Shown: positions 47,769 to 58,500, numbered from the stretch's first letter. The stretch is DNA of 64,000 nt from Thermococcus chitonophagus (GCF_002214605.1 NZ_CP015193.1:124001-188000), one strand, 5' to 3'. The notes: a model not told the origin generated them from the sequence alone. Numbers and translations: made by a program.

Positions 47769-48448
47769 AATTGCTTGGACTTGTGGTGGACGCAAGGCCC
47801 CTTCAGGCGCACTTCAGGGTCCCCCACTCCTCCCTACTTTTAGAGACCTATCCTTTTCCGCCAAAGACGACAGCTATAGGAATGGTTGCTGGGGCAATGG
47901 GACTCGGTGAGAGAAACTTCCTCCAACTGGTGAGGGAGGTAAAGTATGGCGTGATAATAGAGGATCCTGGGGAAAGGATTGAGGAGGTAAGTGCGATATA
48001 CAAGAACCCCTACTCCCCAAGCTACCCGATAACGAGGGTTTCCCTGTACAAGCCGAGGTTCAGGATGTTCTTCCTTGGTGAGGAGGAGGTAATTGAGAGG
48101 GCATATGATGCCTTACAGGATCCTGTGTACGTCCCCTACATGGGCGACAGCGAGAGCCTCTTTTATCCCAACGGAAGGAAGTTCGTTGAGATATTGAACG
48201 TTGAGGAAGGGGAAGAAACAACGCTAAGGAGTGTTCTCCCTGGGGATGCAAAGATAAAGGAGTTCAAACCCCTTAGGAAGAGGATCCAAGTCCCCAGGAT
48301 GTACGAGGCTCCAGTTGACTTTACCGTTAAGGGCAAAAGTAGGAGAGCGGTGTATGGGAAGTTCGTTGCGTTCTCTGGAGGCTTCGTCGAGCTCGAAGAG
48401 CCCCTGAAAGTTGTGCTCTTCGATGGGGAACCGGTGTTCGTGTTTTAG
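47765..48448 (+). CDS. cas5: Cas5 (Cas5t-like), Cascade crRNA 5' cap
   Basis: 227 residues. N-terminal DARPLQAHFRVPHSSLLLETYPFPPKTTAIGMVAGAMGLG is the Cas5 start with the glycine loop. Cas5 holds the crRNA 5' handle in the Cascade. GTG start at 47765 overlaps the cas7 stop. Last gene before the leader of array 2. Confidence 0.92.
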   Translation: MKLLGLVVDARPLQAHFRVPHSSLLLETYPFPPKTTAIGMVAGAMGLGERNFLQLVREVKYGVIIEDPGERIEEVSAIYKNPYSPSYPITRVSLYKPRFRMFFLGEEEVIERAYDALQDPVYVPYMGDSESLFYPNGRKFVEILNVEEGEETTLRSVLPGDAKIKEFKPLRKRIQVPRMYEAPVDFTVKGKSRRAVYGKFVAFSGGFVELEEPLKVVLFDGEPVFVF

Positions 48449-48482
48449 TGTTACTATTTTTCTTTTTTGTGTTATTTTTTGT
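48449..48482 (+). terminator. T-rich terminator after cas5
   Basis: Right after the stop come several oligo-T tracts (ATTTTTCTTTTTTG, TTATTTTTTG), a typical archaeal termination signal. It would end the cas6-csm-cas8-7-5 transcript before the array leader. Confidence 0.65.
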
Positions 48483-48990
48483 TATGTTGGGTTTTTCATT
48501 TGTTGGTTTTGGGTTTGTTGGCGTTGTTTTATCCTATTGAAGGCCTGCTCGGGTCTGGAATTCTGGATTAAGGGTTTAGGTTGGGAACTACTGGGTTTAA
48601 TGTCGTATTATAAATTTTTGCTCTGAGAGTATCTCGTTAGTGGTAATTTATTGGATGTTTTAGCTAACTAGGTGGTTATAACTTCTCCTGGCCCTATTCT
48701 TGATTTAAAGTCATAGAAACCTTAAATTGGATAGTCTAGGAGTTTTAGTTAACTTGCATTTTTGGATTAATTTAACGCCTCGAACTTTTTCGAGTTTACT
48801 TAGTTTCGATTGTTTGGAAGTTGATTTTACGGGTTTGTAAGGGTGGGTTAGTGAATTATTGTCATTTTCTGGCCCCGTTATTTTCAGGGTAAGTTTATAA
48901 AGGAATGACAGTGCTACGGGTTTCCCAGGAAAGTAAATTATTTAAGCCCTCAGAAGAGAGTATCAGTCGAACAAAGCCAAAAACCCCAAA
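48483..48990 (+). promoter_or_regulatory. CRISPR leader of array 2
   Basis: About 510 bases with no credible gene, T-rich at the left and AT-rich throughout, ending directly at the first repeat. TATA-like elements are TTTATAAAGG (48893-48902) and AATTATTTAAGC (48935-48946), the latter about 50 bases before the first repeat. The degenerate repeat is at the other end of the array, so this is the leader side, where new spacers enter. Confidence 0.8.
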
Positions 48991-50288
48991 GTTTCCGTAG
49001 AACTCAATAGTGTGGAAACATCGCCTTCTTGGCACCCTCCTTGATCCATCCTGGGAGTTTCCGTAGAACTCAATAGTGTGGAAACTCAATAAGCCAGCCT
49101 ATGGCTCCTCCAACGAGTTTTCCGTTTCCGTAGAACTCAATAGTGTGGAAACATGGCCTTGACAACGATATCCCCCAATGCGGGGAAAGCGTTTCCGTAG
49201 AACTCAATAGTGTGGAAACACTACAAACTTGCTCAATCCATGACTCCTTGCAAATTCGTTTCCGTAGAACTCAATAGTGTGGAAACGAAAATCCACTCTT
49301 TCGACAGTTCGTCCTTTTCAACAACTCCAGTTTCCGTAGAACTCAATAGTGTGGAAACAAAATTTCTTGAATGACTTTTATCGAGTGCTCTGCCCCCTCT
49401 ATCCCTGCAATCTCAGGTTTCCGTAGAACTAAATAGTGTGGAAAGCTAAGTCGTCCGTATGAATTGTACCTGCCGCACTTGGTTTCCGTAGAACTAAATA
49501 GTGTGGAAAGGGGCCTGTTTACCGGGGCTAAGAAATACGGCTGGCTGGGTTTCCGTAGAACTAAATAGTGTGGAAAGATCTCAAGAACCCTAAGCCTGCT
49601 ACCCTAGCAGTTGTGTTTCCGTAGAACTCAATAGTGTGGAAAGTTTTTCTGGGTGGGTTCTAACGTAGGTGGTTACTTGGGGTAGTATGTTTCCGTAGAA
49701 CTCAATAGTGTGGAAAGTGGATCCTCCTAAAGCGCCATTCGGCCATCCTGCTGGCCCTTCTGAAGTTTCCGTAGAACTCAATAGTGTGGAAAGAAGGCTT
49801 TCTGGAGTGATGGCCCGCTGTTCTGCCTGTCCTTTGTTTGTGTTTCCGTAGAACTCAATAGTGTGGAAAGACACTAACTTCCTGCTCCTCAAATCCCAAT
49901 TTTATAAGTTTCCGTAGAACTCAATAGTGTGGAAAGGTCAAGTTGCGGACGATCTTGGCGTGGGCCCTGTCGAGGGCCTCGAAGGTTTCCGTAGAACTCA
50001 ATAGTGTGGAAAGAGGGATTCTTGATCCATCAAATGTGTCACCAAAATCAGTTTCCGTAGAACTGAATAGTGTGGAAAGATTATCTTCTGTACCAACTGC
50101 TCTGCGTTTTCAACACGTTTCCGTAGAACTGAATAGTGTGGAAAGCCGATGCTCTTTATTCCGCTCTCCTTGATTCCCCCTATGGTTTCCGTAGAACTGA
50201 ATAGTGTGGAAAGTCCATATTTGATCTTGGCGATCCTACTCCTGATATTCGGAGCCATAGTTTCCGTAGAACTGAATAGTGTGGAAAG
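48991..50288 (+). CRISPR. CRISPR array 2, 19 repeats of 29 bases plus a degenerate terminal repeat
   Basis: Repeat GTTTCCGTAGAACTNAATAG followed by TGTGGAAAG or TGTGGAAAC, a P. horikoshii-like type. Starts: 48991, 49057, 49124, 49191, 49258, 49330, 49417, 49482, 49549, 49615, 49689, 49765, 49842, 49908, 49985, 50051, 50117, 50185 and 50260. A decayed copy (TTTTCCGTAGTACTTAGTAG) lies at about 50321-50349, next to cas1. Spacers are mostly 36-48 bases, with one of 58 (49359-49416). Repeat variants are layered along the array. It carries a different repeat family from array 1. Confidence 0.98.
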
Positions 50289-50354
50289 AAATGATGCATT
50301 TTCCTAATTAGCTTTTGATAATTTTCCGTAGTACTTAGTAGTGGGCTGGAGGCT

Positions 50355-51308
50355 ATGAAAAGCCCAATATATATTACCCAGCCCGGGATATTGGAGAGAA
50401 AGGCAAATACAGTTTTCTTCGTGAACGAGAACGGAAAGAAAGCTTTGCCAATACAGAACATAAGTGAGATCCACTGCTTCGCTCCCACAACATTAACCAG
50501 TGGGGTAATAAAGCTACTTGCAGATAACGACGTTCCCGTGCACTTCTACAATAAGTATGGCTATTACCGAGGCTCCTTCATGCCCGCCGAAGGCCAGATT
50601 AGCGGAGCTATAGTGATAGCCCAAGCCTCCCACTACCTCGACAAAGAGAAGAGAGCCTATATAGCCAGGGAGTTCCTGAACGGAATAAAGGCCTCGATGA
50701 TAAGGCTACTCAAATCCCAGAGCGTGGACCCAATGGACATTGAGGAGATCGAGGTAAGAGGAGAGAGCGCCCAGGAACTCATGGGGATCGAAAGTCAGCT
50801 ATGGAAAGCATTCTACGAAAACTTTGCTGGAATGCTAAAGTACTTCTCCTTCGATGAGAGGAACAGGAGGCCACCGAGGGATGAGGTAAATGCAATGATA
50901 AGTTATGGGAACTCAGTTCTCTACACTGTAACCCTATCCGAAATCAGAAAGACCTACCTCCACCCCGCCATAAGCTTCCTGCACGAACCATTAGAAAGGA
51001 GGTACTCCCTATCCCTCGATTTGGCGGACATATTCAAGCCAATAACAGTCTTCAGGGTGATACTAAGGTTAGTGAACCGGAGGAAGATAAAGGAGGAGCA
51101 CTTCTCAAGGGACGTTGGTGTCCTACTAAACAGAGAGGGCCTAAGGATATTCCTGAAGGAGCTCAATGATGAGCTCGAGAGGAAAGTTATGCACCCAAAG
51201 CTCAAGAGAAAGGTCTCAATAAGGTATCTTATTAGGCTTGAAGCTTATTCCCTCGTGAAGCACGTCCTGGGGGATAAGGAGTACAAGGCCCTTAGGGCGT
51301 GGTGGTGA
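50355..51308 (+). CDS. cas1: Cas1 integrase
   Basis: 317 residues, Cas1 of the I-B-like branch. Catalytic residues: Glu in LMGIESQLWKAFYE (about 145), His in KTYLHPAISFLHEP, and Asp in SLDLADIFKP. It integrates new spacers with Cas2. ATG 50355 lies a few bases after the decayed end-repeat of array 2. Overlaps cas2 at the stop. Confidence 0.96.
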   Translation: MKSPIYITQPGILERKANTVFFVNENGKKALPIQNISEIHCFAPTTLTSGVIKLLADNDVPVHFYNKYGYYRGSFMPAEGQISGAIVIAQASHYLDKEKRAYIAREFLNGIKASMIRLLKSQSVDPMDIEEIEVRGESAQELMGIESQLWKAFYENFAGMLKYFSFDERNRRPPRDEVNAMISYGNSVLYTVTLSEIRKTYLHPAISFLHEPLERRYSLSLDLADIFKPITVFRVILRLVNRRKIKEEHFSRDVGVLLNREGLRIFLKELNDELERKVMHPKLKRKVSIRYLIRLEAYSLVKHVLGDKEYKALRAWW

Positions 51309-51565
51309 TGTACGTTATAGTTGTCTACGATGTCTCCGTTGAGAGGGTTAACAGGGTCCACAAGCTCCTAAAGACTTACCTCTTCTGGAGGCAAAACAGC
51401 GTATTCGAGGGGGAGTTGAGTAAGGCACAGCTGTACGAGCTCAAGAGAAGGTTAAGCAGGATAGTAAAGGATGAGGATTCGGTCTTAATTTACGAGCTTC
51501 CCTACAAGAACTTTAACCTCCACGTTATTGGAACTGATAAAAGCCCCGTGGAGACGATACTATGA
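51308..51565 (+). CDS. cas2: Cas2
   Basis: 85 residues with the ferredoxin-like start YVIVVYDVSVERVNRVHKLLK, including the conserved Asp. Structural partner of Cas1 in spacer integration. ATG 51308 (GGTGGTG upstream) overlaps the cas1 stop by one base; the open frame starts at 51299. Overlaps cas4 by 4 bases. Confidence 0.95.
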   Translation: MYVIVVYDVSVERVNRVHKLLKTYLFWRQNSVFEGELSKAQLYELKRRLSRIVKDEDSVLIYELPYKNFNLHVIGTDKSPVETIL

Positions 51566-52050
51566 GGGTAACTGGGCTTATGATACAGTACTACTTCACG
51601 TGCAAGAGGGAGCTCTGGTTCTTTTCGAGGGGCGTAAACTTCGACTTCGAGAACGACGACATGATAATAGGAAAGATAATTCACGAGGAAGCTAGGGAGG
51701 GGGACTGGAAGGAGATACTGCTTGAAGACATAAAGATCGACGCCATAAAGAGGAAAGGAGGACTCAGGGTCATAGAGATAAAGAAGAGCTCGAAGCTTGA
51801 AGAGCCCGCGAAGTGGCAACTAAAATACTACCTCTACTATCTCAAAAAGGCCGGAATTGAGGCTGTAGGCATTATCTCGTATCCAAAGGAGGGGAGGCAG
51901 GAGGAAATAAAGCTAACGAGGGAAGATATTAGGGTTCTTGAGGACGCCATAAAGGAGATAGAAGAGATAATTGCATCGGACAAACCACCAAAGGCAGTTA
52001 AAAAGCCTTATTGCAAAAAATGTTCCTACAAAGATTTTTGTTGGGTGTGA
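51562..52050 (+). CDS. cas4: Cas4 nuclease
   Basis: 162 residues of the RecB-like Fe-S exonuclease group, which trims prespacers to PAM. Cys14 (FTCKREL) and the C-terminal YCKKCSYKDFC supply the four Fe-S cysteines. The nuclease core has GKIIHEE and RVIEIKKS (ExK). ATGA-type overlap with cas2. Confidence 0.95.
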   Translation: MRVTGLMIQYYFTCKRELWFFSRGVNFDFENDDMIIGKIIHEEAREGDWKEILLEDIKIDAIKRKGGLRVIEIKKSSKLEEPAKWQLKYYLYYLKKAGIEAVGIISYPKEGRQEEIKLTREDIRVLEDAIKEIEEIIASDKPPKAVKKPYCKKCSYKDFCWV

Positions 52051-52053
52051 GGG

Positions 52054-54123
52054 ATGGATGAGTTAATAGGGATACTGAGGAAGAAGCTTGCAAAGCCAGA
52101 TAAAACCCTCTATGATCACTCTGAAAGGGCTAAGAGAATTGCCGAAAAACTCCTCGATAGGATAAATTGTGGGGAACTCAAAGATTGCATACTCCAGCAC
52201 GTCTTCTTGCACGACATAGGGAAGATAGATGACAGATTCCAGGAGAAGTTAAAGAGAGGTGGAAGGGCCCCTCCTCACGCTTATTTGGGAATCGAGCTCG
52301 CTTCAAGGTTCATCGACTGCGAGAGCCCATATAAGGAGATAGCCCTCCTCTCGATATTAACCCACCACAGCGACTTCCACGTCAACCTCTACCAGGATGA
52401 GATAGAGAGAGATGAGAAGCTGATAGTTAACGGCAAGGTAATCTCAAAGCCGGCAGAAACTGTACTCTGGCTAAGGGATGAAGTCTTTCCAGATTTTTTC
52501 GAGTTTGGAACTAATGAGTACTCTCCAGAGGAGCTCAGGAACCTCTACTCTCTATTTAACGGGGTTTTAAGGTTAGCAGATTGGCTCGAAAGTGCATCGC
52601 TAAGCCCGGAGATGTACCACACGAATAAGGAATTCGTACATGAGAGGGTTCTGGAATACCTCAGGAGGAGGGGCTTCAAACCTAGGGGTTATCAACTCCT
52701 AGTCATCGGAAAAGGCCCCGGCTATTTCCTCCTCCCAACGGGAGACGGAAAGACTGAAACTAGCCTATTAGCGACCCCAGAGTCAGTGAAAGTAGTCTAC
52801 ACCCTCCCGACAATAACCACCGTGGAGGGAATCAGGAGAAGGCTTGAGGAGATGTTCGGAAAGGAGAAGGTATCTTTTGGACATAGTATGCTCTTCTACT
52901 CCCTCTACAGAGAGGGAAGGCTCGATGAGAGGCTAATAAACAGGTACGCCATGAAGAAGATCCACGTCTCAACCATTGACCAAGTGCTTTTGGCTTTCCT
53001 CAACTACTTCAGATTTCCACTGAGGGAATTCTCCCTGAGGAGGGCCCACCTGATAATTGATGAGATACATTCCTACTCACCGTTCACGATGAGCCTGATC
53101 CTTGAAGGTATTGAGTTTGCAATGAAGTTCCTGGGGACTAGGGTAACCTTAATGTCGGCAACGATGCCCTCGCTCCTCCAAGAAAAGCTCAAGGAAATCG
53201 GATTAAAAGAGTTAATCCCCTTTGAAGAGGTCAGGGAGAGGTACGCAAGTAGGAAGAGGGTTACCGTGAAGTTTCACGACTACGGAATAATGGATGCAAT
53301 AGATGAAATCGTTAATGCAAAGGGAAAAGTCCTAGTGGTAGTTAATACCGTTACTAAGGCCCGAGAATTGTACGAGGCCCTGAGGGAGCACAGGGATGAC
53401 GTTTACCTCTTCCACTCGAGGTTCACGGTCAGGGACAAGCAGGAGAAGATGAGGCTTGTTGAGGAGATAAGGTCCGGAATTCTAGTTGCAACTCAGGTGG
53501 TGGAGGTTTCGCTGGACATAGACTACGACGTAATGTTCACCGAGGTTTCGCCCGTAGATTCCCTGATACAGAGGTTTGGGAGGGTGAACAGGAGAGGGTT
53601 AAGGAATGGCATTGTACACCTCTACACGCCCGAGAGGTATTTACCCTACACCAAGAGGGCAATTTCCATCTCCCTGACATTAATTGGTGAGTTAGAGAGC
53701 GCAAAAAGTGAACTAGACTTCCTAGCAGTTAATGACCGCTATTACGAGGAGCTCTGGGACGAGTATGAGAGGGCATTTAAAGAGGAGTGGCTCCACAAAC
53801 ACGGGCTGAGAACGATCCACAGGTTTAAAGCTGGAGAGAAGTGGCTATCGACGAGGGACACCTTTATATCCCTACCAGCGGTTCCCAGGAACTTCTGGGA
53901 TAAAGTTGTAGAGTTCGCGGAAAACTGGGGTAAGATGAGTGACGAGGAAAAGCTAGAGGCCACAGTTTACGTTATAGAGAACACCGTGAACGTCCCCATA
54001 TGGATACTCGAAAAGGCAAAGATAATCGACGAGAAAGTCTATTCAATCTTCGGTGTTTTCGGGATAGACATTGAGTACTCCTCCGAGTTAGGCTTAATTG
54101 AGGGCAGGGAGATAATATTCTAG
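52054..54123 (+). CDS. cas3: Cas3 nuclease-helicase
   Basis: 689 residues. HD nuclease at the N-terminus with VFLHDIGKIDD (H53, D54) and LTHHSDFH, then an SF2 helicase: Walker A LPTGDGKTETSL (about 229-240), DEIH box (IIDEIHSY, about 335), SATMPS and QRFGRVNRRG. Degrades target DNA recruited by the Cascade. Both domains are on one chain. ATG 52054 is 3 bases after cas4. Confidence 0.95.
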   Translation: MDELIGILRKKLAKPDKTLYDHSERAKRIAEKLLDRINCGELKDCILQHVFLHDIGKIDDRFQEKLKRGGRAPPHAYLGIELASRFIDCESPYKEIALLSILTHHSDFHVNLYQDEIERDEKLIVNGKVISKPAETVLWLRDEVFPDFFEFGTNEYSPEELRNLYSLFNGVLRLADWLESASLSPEMYHTNKEFVHERVLEYLRRRGFKPRGYQLLVIGKGPGYFLLPTGDGKTETSLLATPESVKVVYTLPTITTVEGIRRRLEEMFGKEKVSFGHSMLFYSLYREGRLDERLINRYAMKKIHVSTIDQVLLAFLNYFRFPLREFSLRRAHLIIDEIHSYSPFTMSLILEGIEFAMKFLGTRVTLMSATMPSLLQEKLKEIGLKELIPFEEVRERYASRKRVTVKFHDYGIMDAIDEIVNAKGKVLVVVNTVTKARELYEALREHRDDVYLFHSRFTVRDKQEKMRLVEEIRSGILVATQVVEVSLDIDYDVMFTEVSPVDSLIQRFGRVNRRGLRNGIVHLYTPERYLPYTKRAISISLTLIGELESAKSELDFLAVNDRYYEELWDEYERAFKEEWLHKHGLRTIHRFKAGEKWLSTRDTFISLPAVPRNFWDKVVEFAENWGKMSDEEKLEATVYVIENTVNVPIWILEKAKIIDEKVYSIFGVFGIDIEYSSELGLIEGREIIF

Positions 54124-54132
54124 GGGATCAAG

Positions 54133-55578
54133 ATGAAGGTTTATGTGACCTCTGTTGGAACTTCACCCGAGGCGGTCTTTAACCCCCTATGGTTCCTAGT
54201 TGAAGTTTATTCCTGGGTTCCCGACAAGATTTACCTGTTTTGGAATGACGAAGTCACTGATGTGCTAAACAAAGTCACAGAACTAATCGAGAGACTAAAG
54301 AAGGCCTACAACGTTGACATAGAAATTATCGCGGATGAATCAATGAAGTTCTCTGAAGAAAACCCAATAGAGTTCAGGGATAAGGTTTCATCGCTTCTGC
54401 AGTCGCTGAGAAGAGAAGAGGTCATAGTGGATATAACCCCAGGAAGGAAATTCATGAGCGCGCTAATGCTAGGTGCTGGGATGATAAATAACGTTGAAGA
54501 GATAGTCTACCTGCACCTCCAAGACTTCAGGAGGTACATGGGCAGGCTACTCTTTGAAATACCAATGGTAGAGCAACAGCTCTTCTTCAAGGAGCATCTA
54601 ACGGGAAAAAGAGGTAACGTTAAGTTCCCAGGAAGGAAGAAGGATGAGCCCCAGGAAGTCAAAATAAGGAGAGAAGACCTGATGGCCGTGATAAACTCTA
54701 TGTACATAGATGGTGAGGACGTCTTCACGGTGAAAGTTGGGAACGCATTAGTTGGCAGAGTAAGGCTCGATAAGAAAGTTGAATTCACGGTTCCCTCGTT
54801 CATAGACTTAAATGATGATGTTCATGGGAATTACAACCTCGTCAAGGAGGCCCTAATAGCCGGGGGCCTGGCAAAGTTCAGAAACTGGGATGAATTAATA
54901 AGCCTCATAAGGACTTTGAGAGCCTCAAAAAGGCCCATATACATCGGTTTCGATACGAATGCCCTGTACTTCATGGTTCCCTCAAAGATTCTGGAGGATC
55001 CAAGGTTCAGGGAAAGGGGCAACCTGATAGTGGACTTCGTATACTCCGACGAGGTTGCCGAGGAAGTTGGGAAAAAGCTCAACCAGAAGCTCCCCTATGG
55101 AAGGGAGTACGGAGAGTTCTCGAACCAGCCAACTCCAAAAGCGAGGCTTGCCATGCTGGGAAGCATTGAGCTGGAAAAGATAAAGATGCTCGGTGCCGAG
55201 AGAACGAAATCTAAGGAGATTGCAGAGGGGGATACGAAAATAGCCCTGGACTACAAGGTGTTCGCTGAAGAAAAGGATGCAAACGTTATAGTTGTAACAA
55301 CAGATGACACGGCGTATTCTGAAATGGAGGCGTACTCCGGAACTGGACTAATTCCATTTAAGCTTGAGTGGGAGTTTTCCTTCGGATCAACGTTAGAGGG
55401 GACGTGGGAGGAACTCAGGGACAGCATATACACACTAGCCGTCCTTTTAGGTGAGCTAAAGGTTGGGAAATACTCAATCCTGGGGATCTGGAGAGGCAAG
55501 AACCACAGGGACTGGAGAGACGAAACTGTTAAGGTCAGGAACTTTGAATACTCGAGGATACTCACCATGCTAAAATGA
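54133..55578 (+). CDS. CARF-domain protein with C-terminal PIN-like nuclease
   Basis: 481 residues. N-terminal CARF/Rossmann fold: VTSVGTSPEAVFNPLWF (4-20) and VDITPGRKFMSALML (97-111), the expected ring-binding loops for cyclic oligoadenylate. A winged-helix-like middle (about 190-265) precedes a PIN-like domain: YIGFDTNALYF (about 271-281, first Asp), YSDEV, and NVIVVTTDDTAY (about 383-394). PIN domains are RNases. It is the last gene of the cas1-2-4-3 string, 9 bases after cas3. By family it is probably a cyclic oligoadenylate effector; this is inference. Confidence 0.78.
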   Translation: MKVYVTSVGTSPEAVFNPLWFLVEVYSWVPDKIYLFWNDEVTDVLNKVTELIERLKKAYNVDIEIIADESMKFSEENPIEFRDKVSSLLQSLRREEVIVDITPGRKFMSALMLGAGMINNVEEIVYLHLQDFRRYMGRLLFEIPMVEQQLFFKEHLTGKRGNVKFPGRKKDEPQEVKIRREDLMAVINSMYIDGEDVFTVKVGNALVGRVRLDKKVEFTVPSFIDLNDDVHGNYNLVKEALIAGGLAKFRNWDELISLIRTLRASKRPIYIGFDTNALYFMVPSKILEDPRFRERGNLIVDFVYSDEVAEEVGKKLNQKLPYGREYGEFSNQPTPKARLAMLGSIELEKIKMLGAERTKSKEIAEGDTKIALDYKVFAEEKDANVIVVTTDDTAYSEMEAYSGTGLIPFKLEWEFSFGSTLEGTWEELRDSIYTLAVLLGELKVGKYSILGIWRGKNHRDWRDETVKVRNFEYSRILTMLK

Positions 55579-55580
55579 CG

Positions 55581-58500
55581 CTACTTCATCCGATAGGCCT
55601 CAACTCTTACATCTCCAACCTTCCATTCGAACCTTTCCCCTTCTCTCATCCTCACGTAGAACCTCTTCCACGGCCTGACAAGCTCGAAGGTGTCAAGATC
55701 CCTGGGGGTCAGGGTGAAGATGTTCCGTGAGGCTATCATTATCAGCTTTTCTTTAGCCCTGCTCGCGGCAACGTTGAGCCTGTTTGGATCGTAGAGAAAG
55801 TCCATGACCTTCGAGAGGTAAGCCGGATCGCTCGAGGTCATTGAGACTATTATAACATCCTTCTCCCCGCCCTGGAACCTCTCAACCGTATCAACCTGCA
55901 CGTCAATCCTAGACCTTATCAGCCTCTTCTGGGCCCTGTAGGGAACGACGACCCCAACACCAACATTCTCTAAGGCATTGACTATTCTCTCGACTAGAGA
56001 GGCCTCGAGCTCGTTGACCTTCGTAGATTCTCCCTCTTCGTGGACAATCAACACCACCGGGTAGTCAGGATCAAGCACGAAGCCCAGGAACTCATCCTTT
56101 CCGGCCCTCCTCAAAGCATCTAAAACCTCTTTCTTGGGCTTCTTTGCACTCCTGAGCTCTATCCCATCGAAGGAGTAGAAGAGCTCGGTGTGCAACCTAG
56201 CTAGGGTCTGAGGTAGCCTATAAGTTTCCTTAAGCCTGTACATCGGCAGTAGCTCATCCTTCTTCCCGTTCAGCTTTGGCGGATCCCTGCCTAGAATTCT
56301 CCTGAATCTCTTAAGCTCCCTCCCATCTAACTCTCCCCTGAGGAACCTCACGAAGTTTAAGGCCGAGAGGAATGGGAAGTGCCTCTCTATGGTCTTCCTG
56401 TCCTCGAGCTCCCACTCATGAACCTGTATTGGCTGCATCTGCCTGTGGTCTCCAACTAGGAGGACTTGACCTCTGGCTTTAGAAGTGGCAAGGAGGAACA
56501 TGGGAAGATCCATCATGCTGGCCTCGTCCACTACAACCAAATCAACACCCTTAACGTTCTTGAGCAATCTGTGGGCCGTTTGAGGGGTTGCGAAGAGTAT
56601 CTCGACCTTCCCACCACCGAAGAGGCTCATTTGACCTGACGAAAACTTGATCTCCTTGAACACGTAATCAACTTCCACGCCGAGATCCTTCCTTATGACC
56701 TCGATCGCTTCCTCACCAGAAACTCCTCTGAGCAGCCGAACTCTATCCAGTAGGGGAAACTTACCCTTCATATCCTGGATCAGCCTGTAAGTCCTCAGGA
56801 GAACCTCGTTCACGGCTCTGTGAGAGAGGCCGGTAACAAGGAAGAGGGCACTTCTTCCCTTCTTGAGTGTGGCGTAGGCCCTAGCGAGTATGGCGGGGGC
56901 CAAGGCTCCGGAAGTTTTCCCGGTTCCTGGGGGACCCTGGAGGGTTACCAGCCTATGCCTCACGTCCGAAGCGAAGGCCCTCTGCTCTTCGTTTAAATGC
57001 TCAATGCTTGCCAAGAACTCCTCAACGGAGCTTTCATCCCACAGATCAACGGTAACGTCGACTTCAGGGTTGTCCTCGTATAGGTTCCTGAGCAGATCGT
57101 AGATCACGTGGTTATCTATGTTTTCGAGGATCTCAAAGGCCCTAGACATGCCTATGTCATCGATTGCTGGATCTAAGACCAGATAGTTACCGGCCCTGAC
57201 CTTCACGCCGTTGATTACAACCTCACCGTTCATGCACTTATAGCCAAAGTGGGGGAAGGTAAACTTCATCCTCCGAAGTGAGATGAGCTTTATAACAATG
57301 CCTCCATGCTTGTGGTCTATTGCCTCAACTATTCCCAGGGGCATCCTCCTTATTATTCTGGCCGGATCATCCTCTCCCAAGCTGTCAAGGGGAGTTACAA
57401 CCACCCATGAATCTTCATCTATATCGACCAAAACTTCATCAGGTGAGTACCTGGCAAATCCATTCTCTCCGGGAATTACGAGCTGGCCCCATATCCTGCA
57501 CTCTCTGCCCTTCTCTACCTTAGTCACCTTGACTATGGCCGTCTTCTCCGAGTAAGCTCTAACGTCGAGGGGAAGCCTGTAGTACTTTTCGAGCATTCCC
57601 CTTCTCGAGTGGAATTCAAGGAGGAGGTACTCCATTAGAACCTTGGCCAAAGAGCCATCCTCCATGTCGAAGTTCTCCAGCTCGTCCCTCTTAATGGGTT
57701 CCTTCTTCACGAATCCATCCTTGTACCTCTCATCTATCCCCTTCTCTATCGTTGCCATGGCCTCAACTACCTGCCCCAGGATGTCGTGAAGGCCCAAGGC
57801 TATCTCCTCGCTATTGGAATTGCTCATCTCAACGAGGGCCTTCCAGAACGGCGTGAATGGAAGCTCAGCATCATCCCTATTTATCACGGGATAGAGGGGC
57901 TCCTCGAGCGGGTTATGTCGGGTAACGCTCTCCAGCTTTCCCAGGAAGAGCCTCCCATTGCTCTTCCACGCCAATACCTTAAAAATGTCCTCAAAGAGCC
58001 TGTTACTCCTCCATCTGTAGCCGAACTGTATTGATACCGGAATTATTCCGAGGCCCTGGGCGAAGGGGAGGGCATGCCTCTCTATGAGCTCATCTGTTAG
58101 AATAGAAAAGCCCTCCCAGTCTATGGCCCTCCTCAAGCTCAGGATTGCCCTTATGGGCTTGCTCCACCAGAGATTGTAATGCCTCCTGAGTGCATCAACT
58201 AGGCTCTCCCTCTGACCCCTCGTGTAGAAGTAGAGGTGTAGGTATATATCCTCGCTGGGAGAAAGATCCTTTATTGTGTTTATTAAATCCTTGAAGAACC
58301 TTTCCAGCATCTTTGCTTCCTCTTCGAGACCTGTCTGAACCTCAATAGGTGCCTCCTCCACGATCTCAGATATTATCCTCTCCTCTTTAAGACCCTTAAT
58401 CCCTCTAGGACCCTTAACAAGGGCCGAAATTCCAATGAGAGTTTCAGTTATAGGACTTTTCTGGACGTATATGAAGACCTTAACCAGGTCTTTGTAGTAC

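Noticed and set aside
48411-48626. A Cys/Phe-rich frame starting inside cas5 and running into the leader
   Set aside because: Composition reflects T-rich leader DNA; no start site or family.
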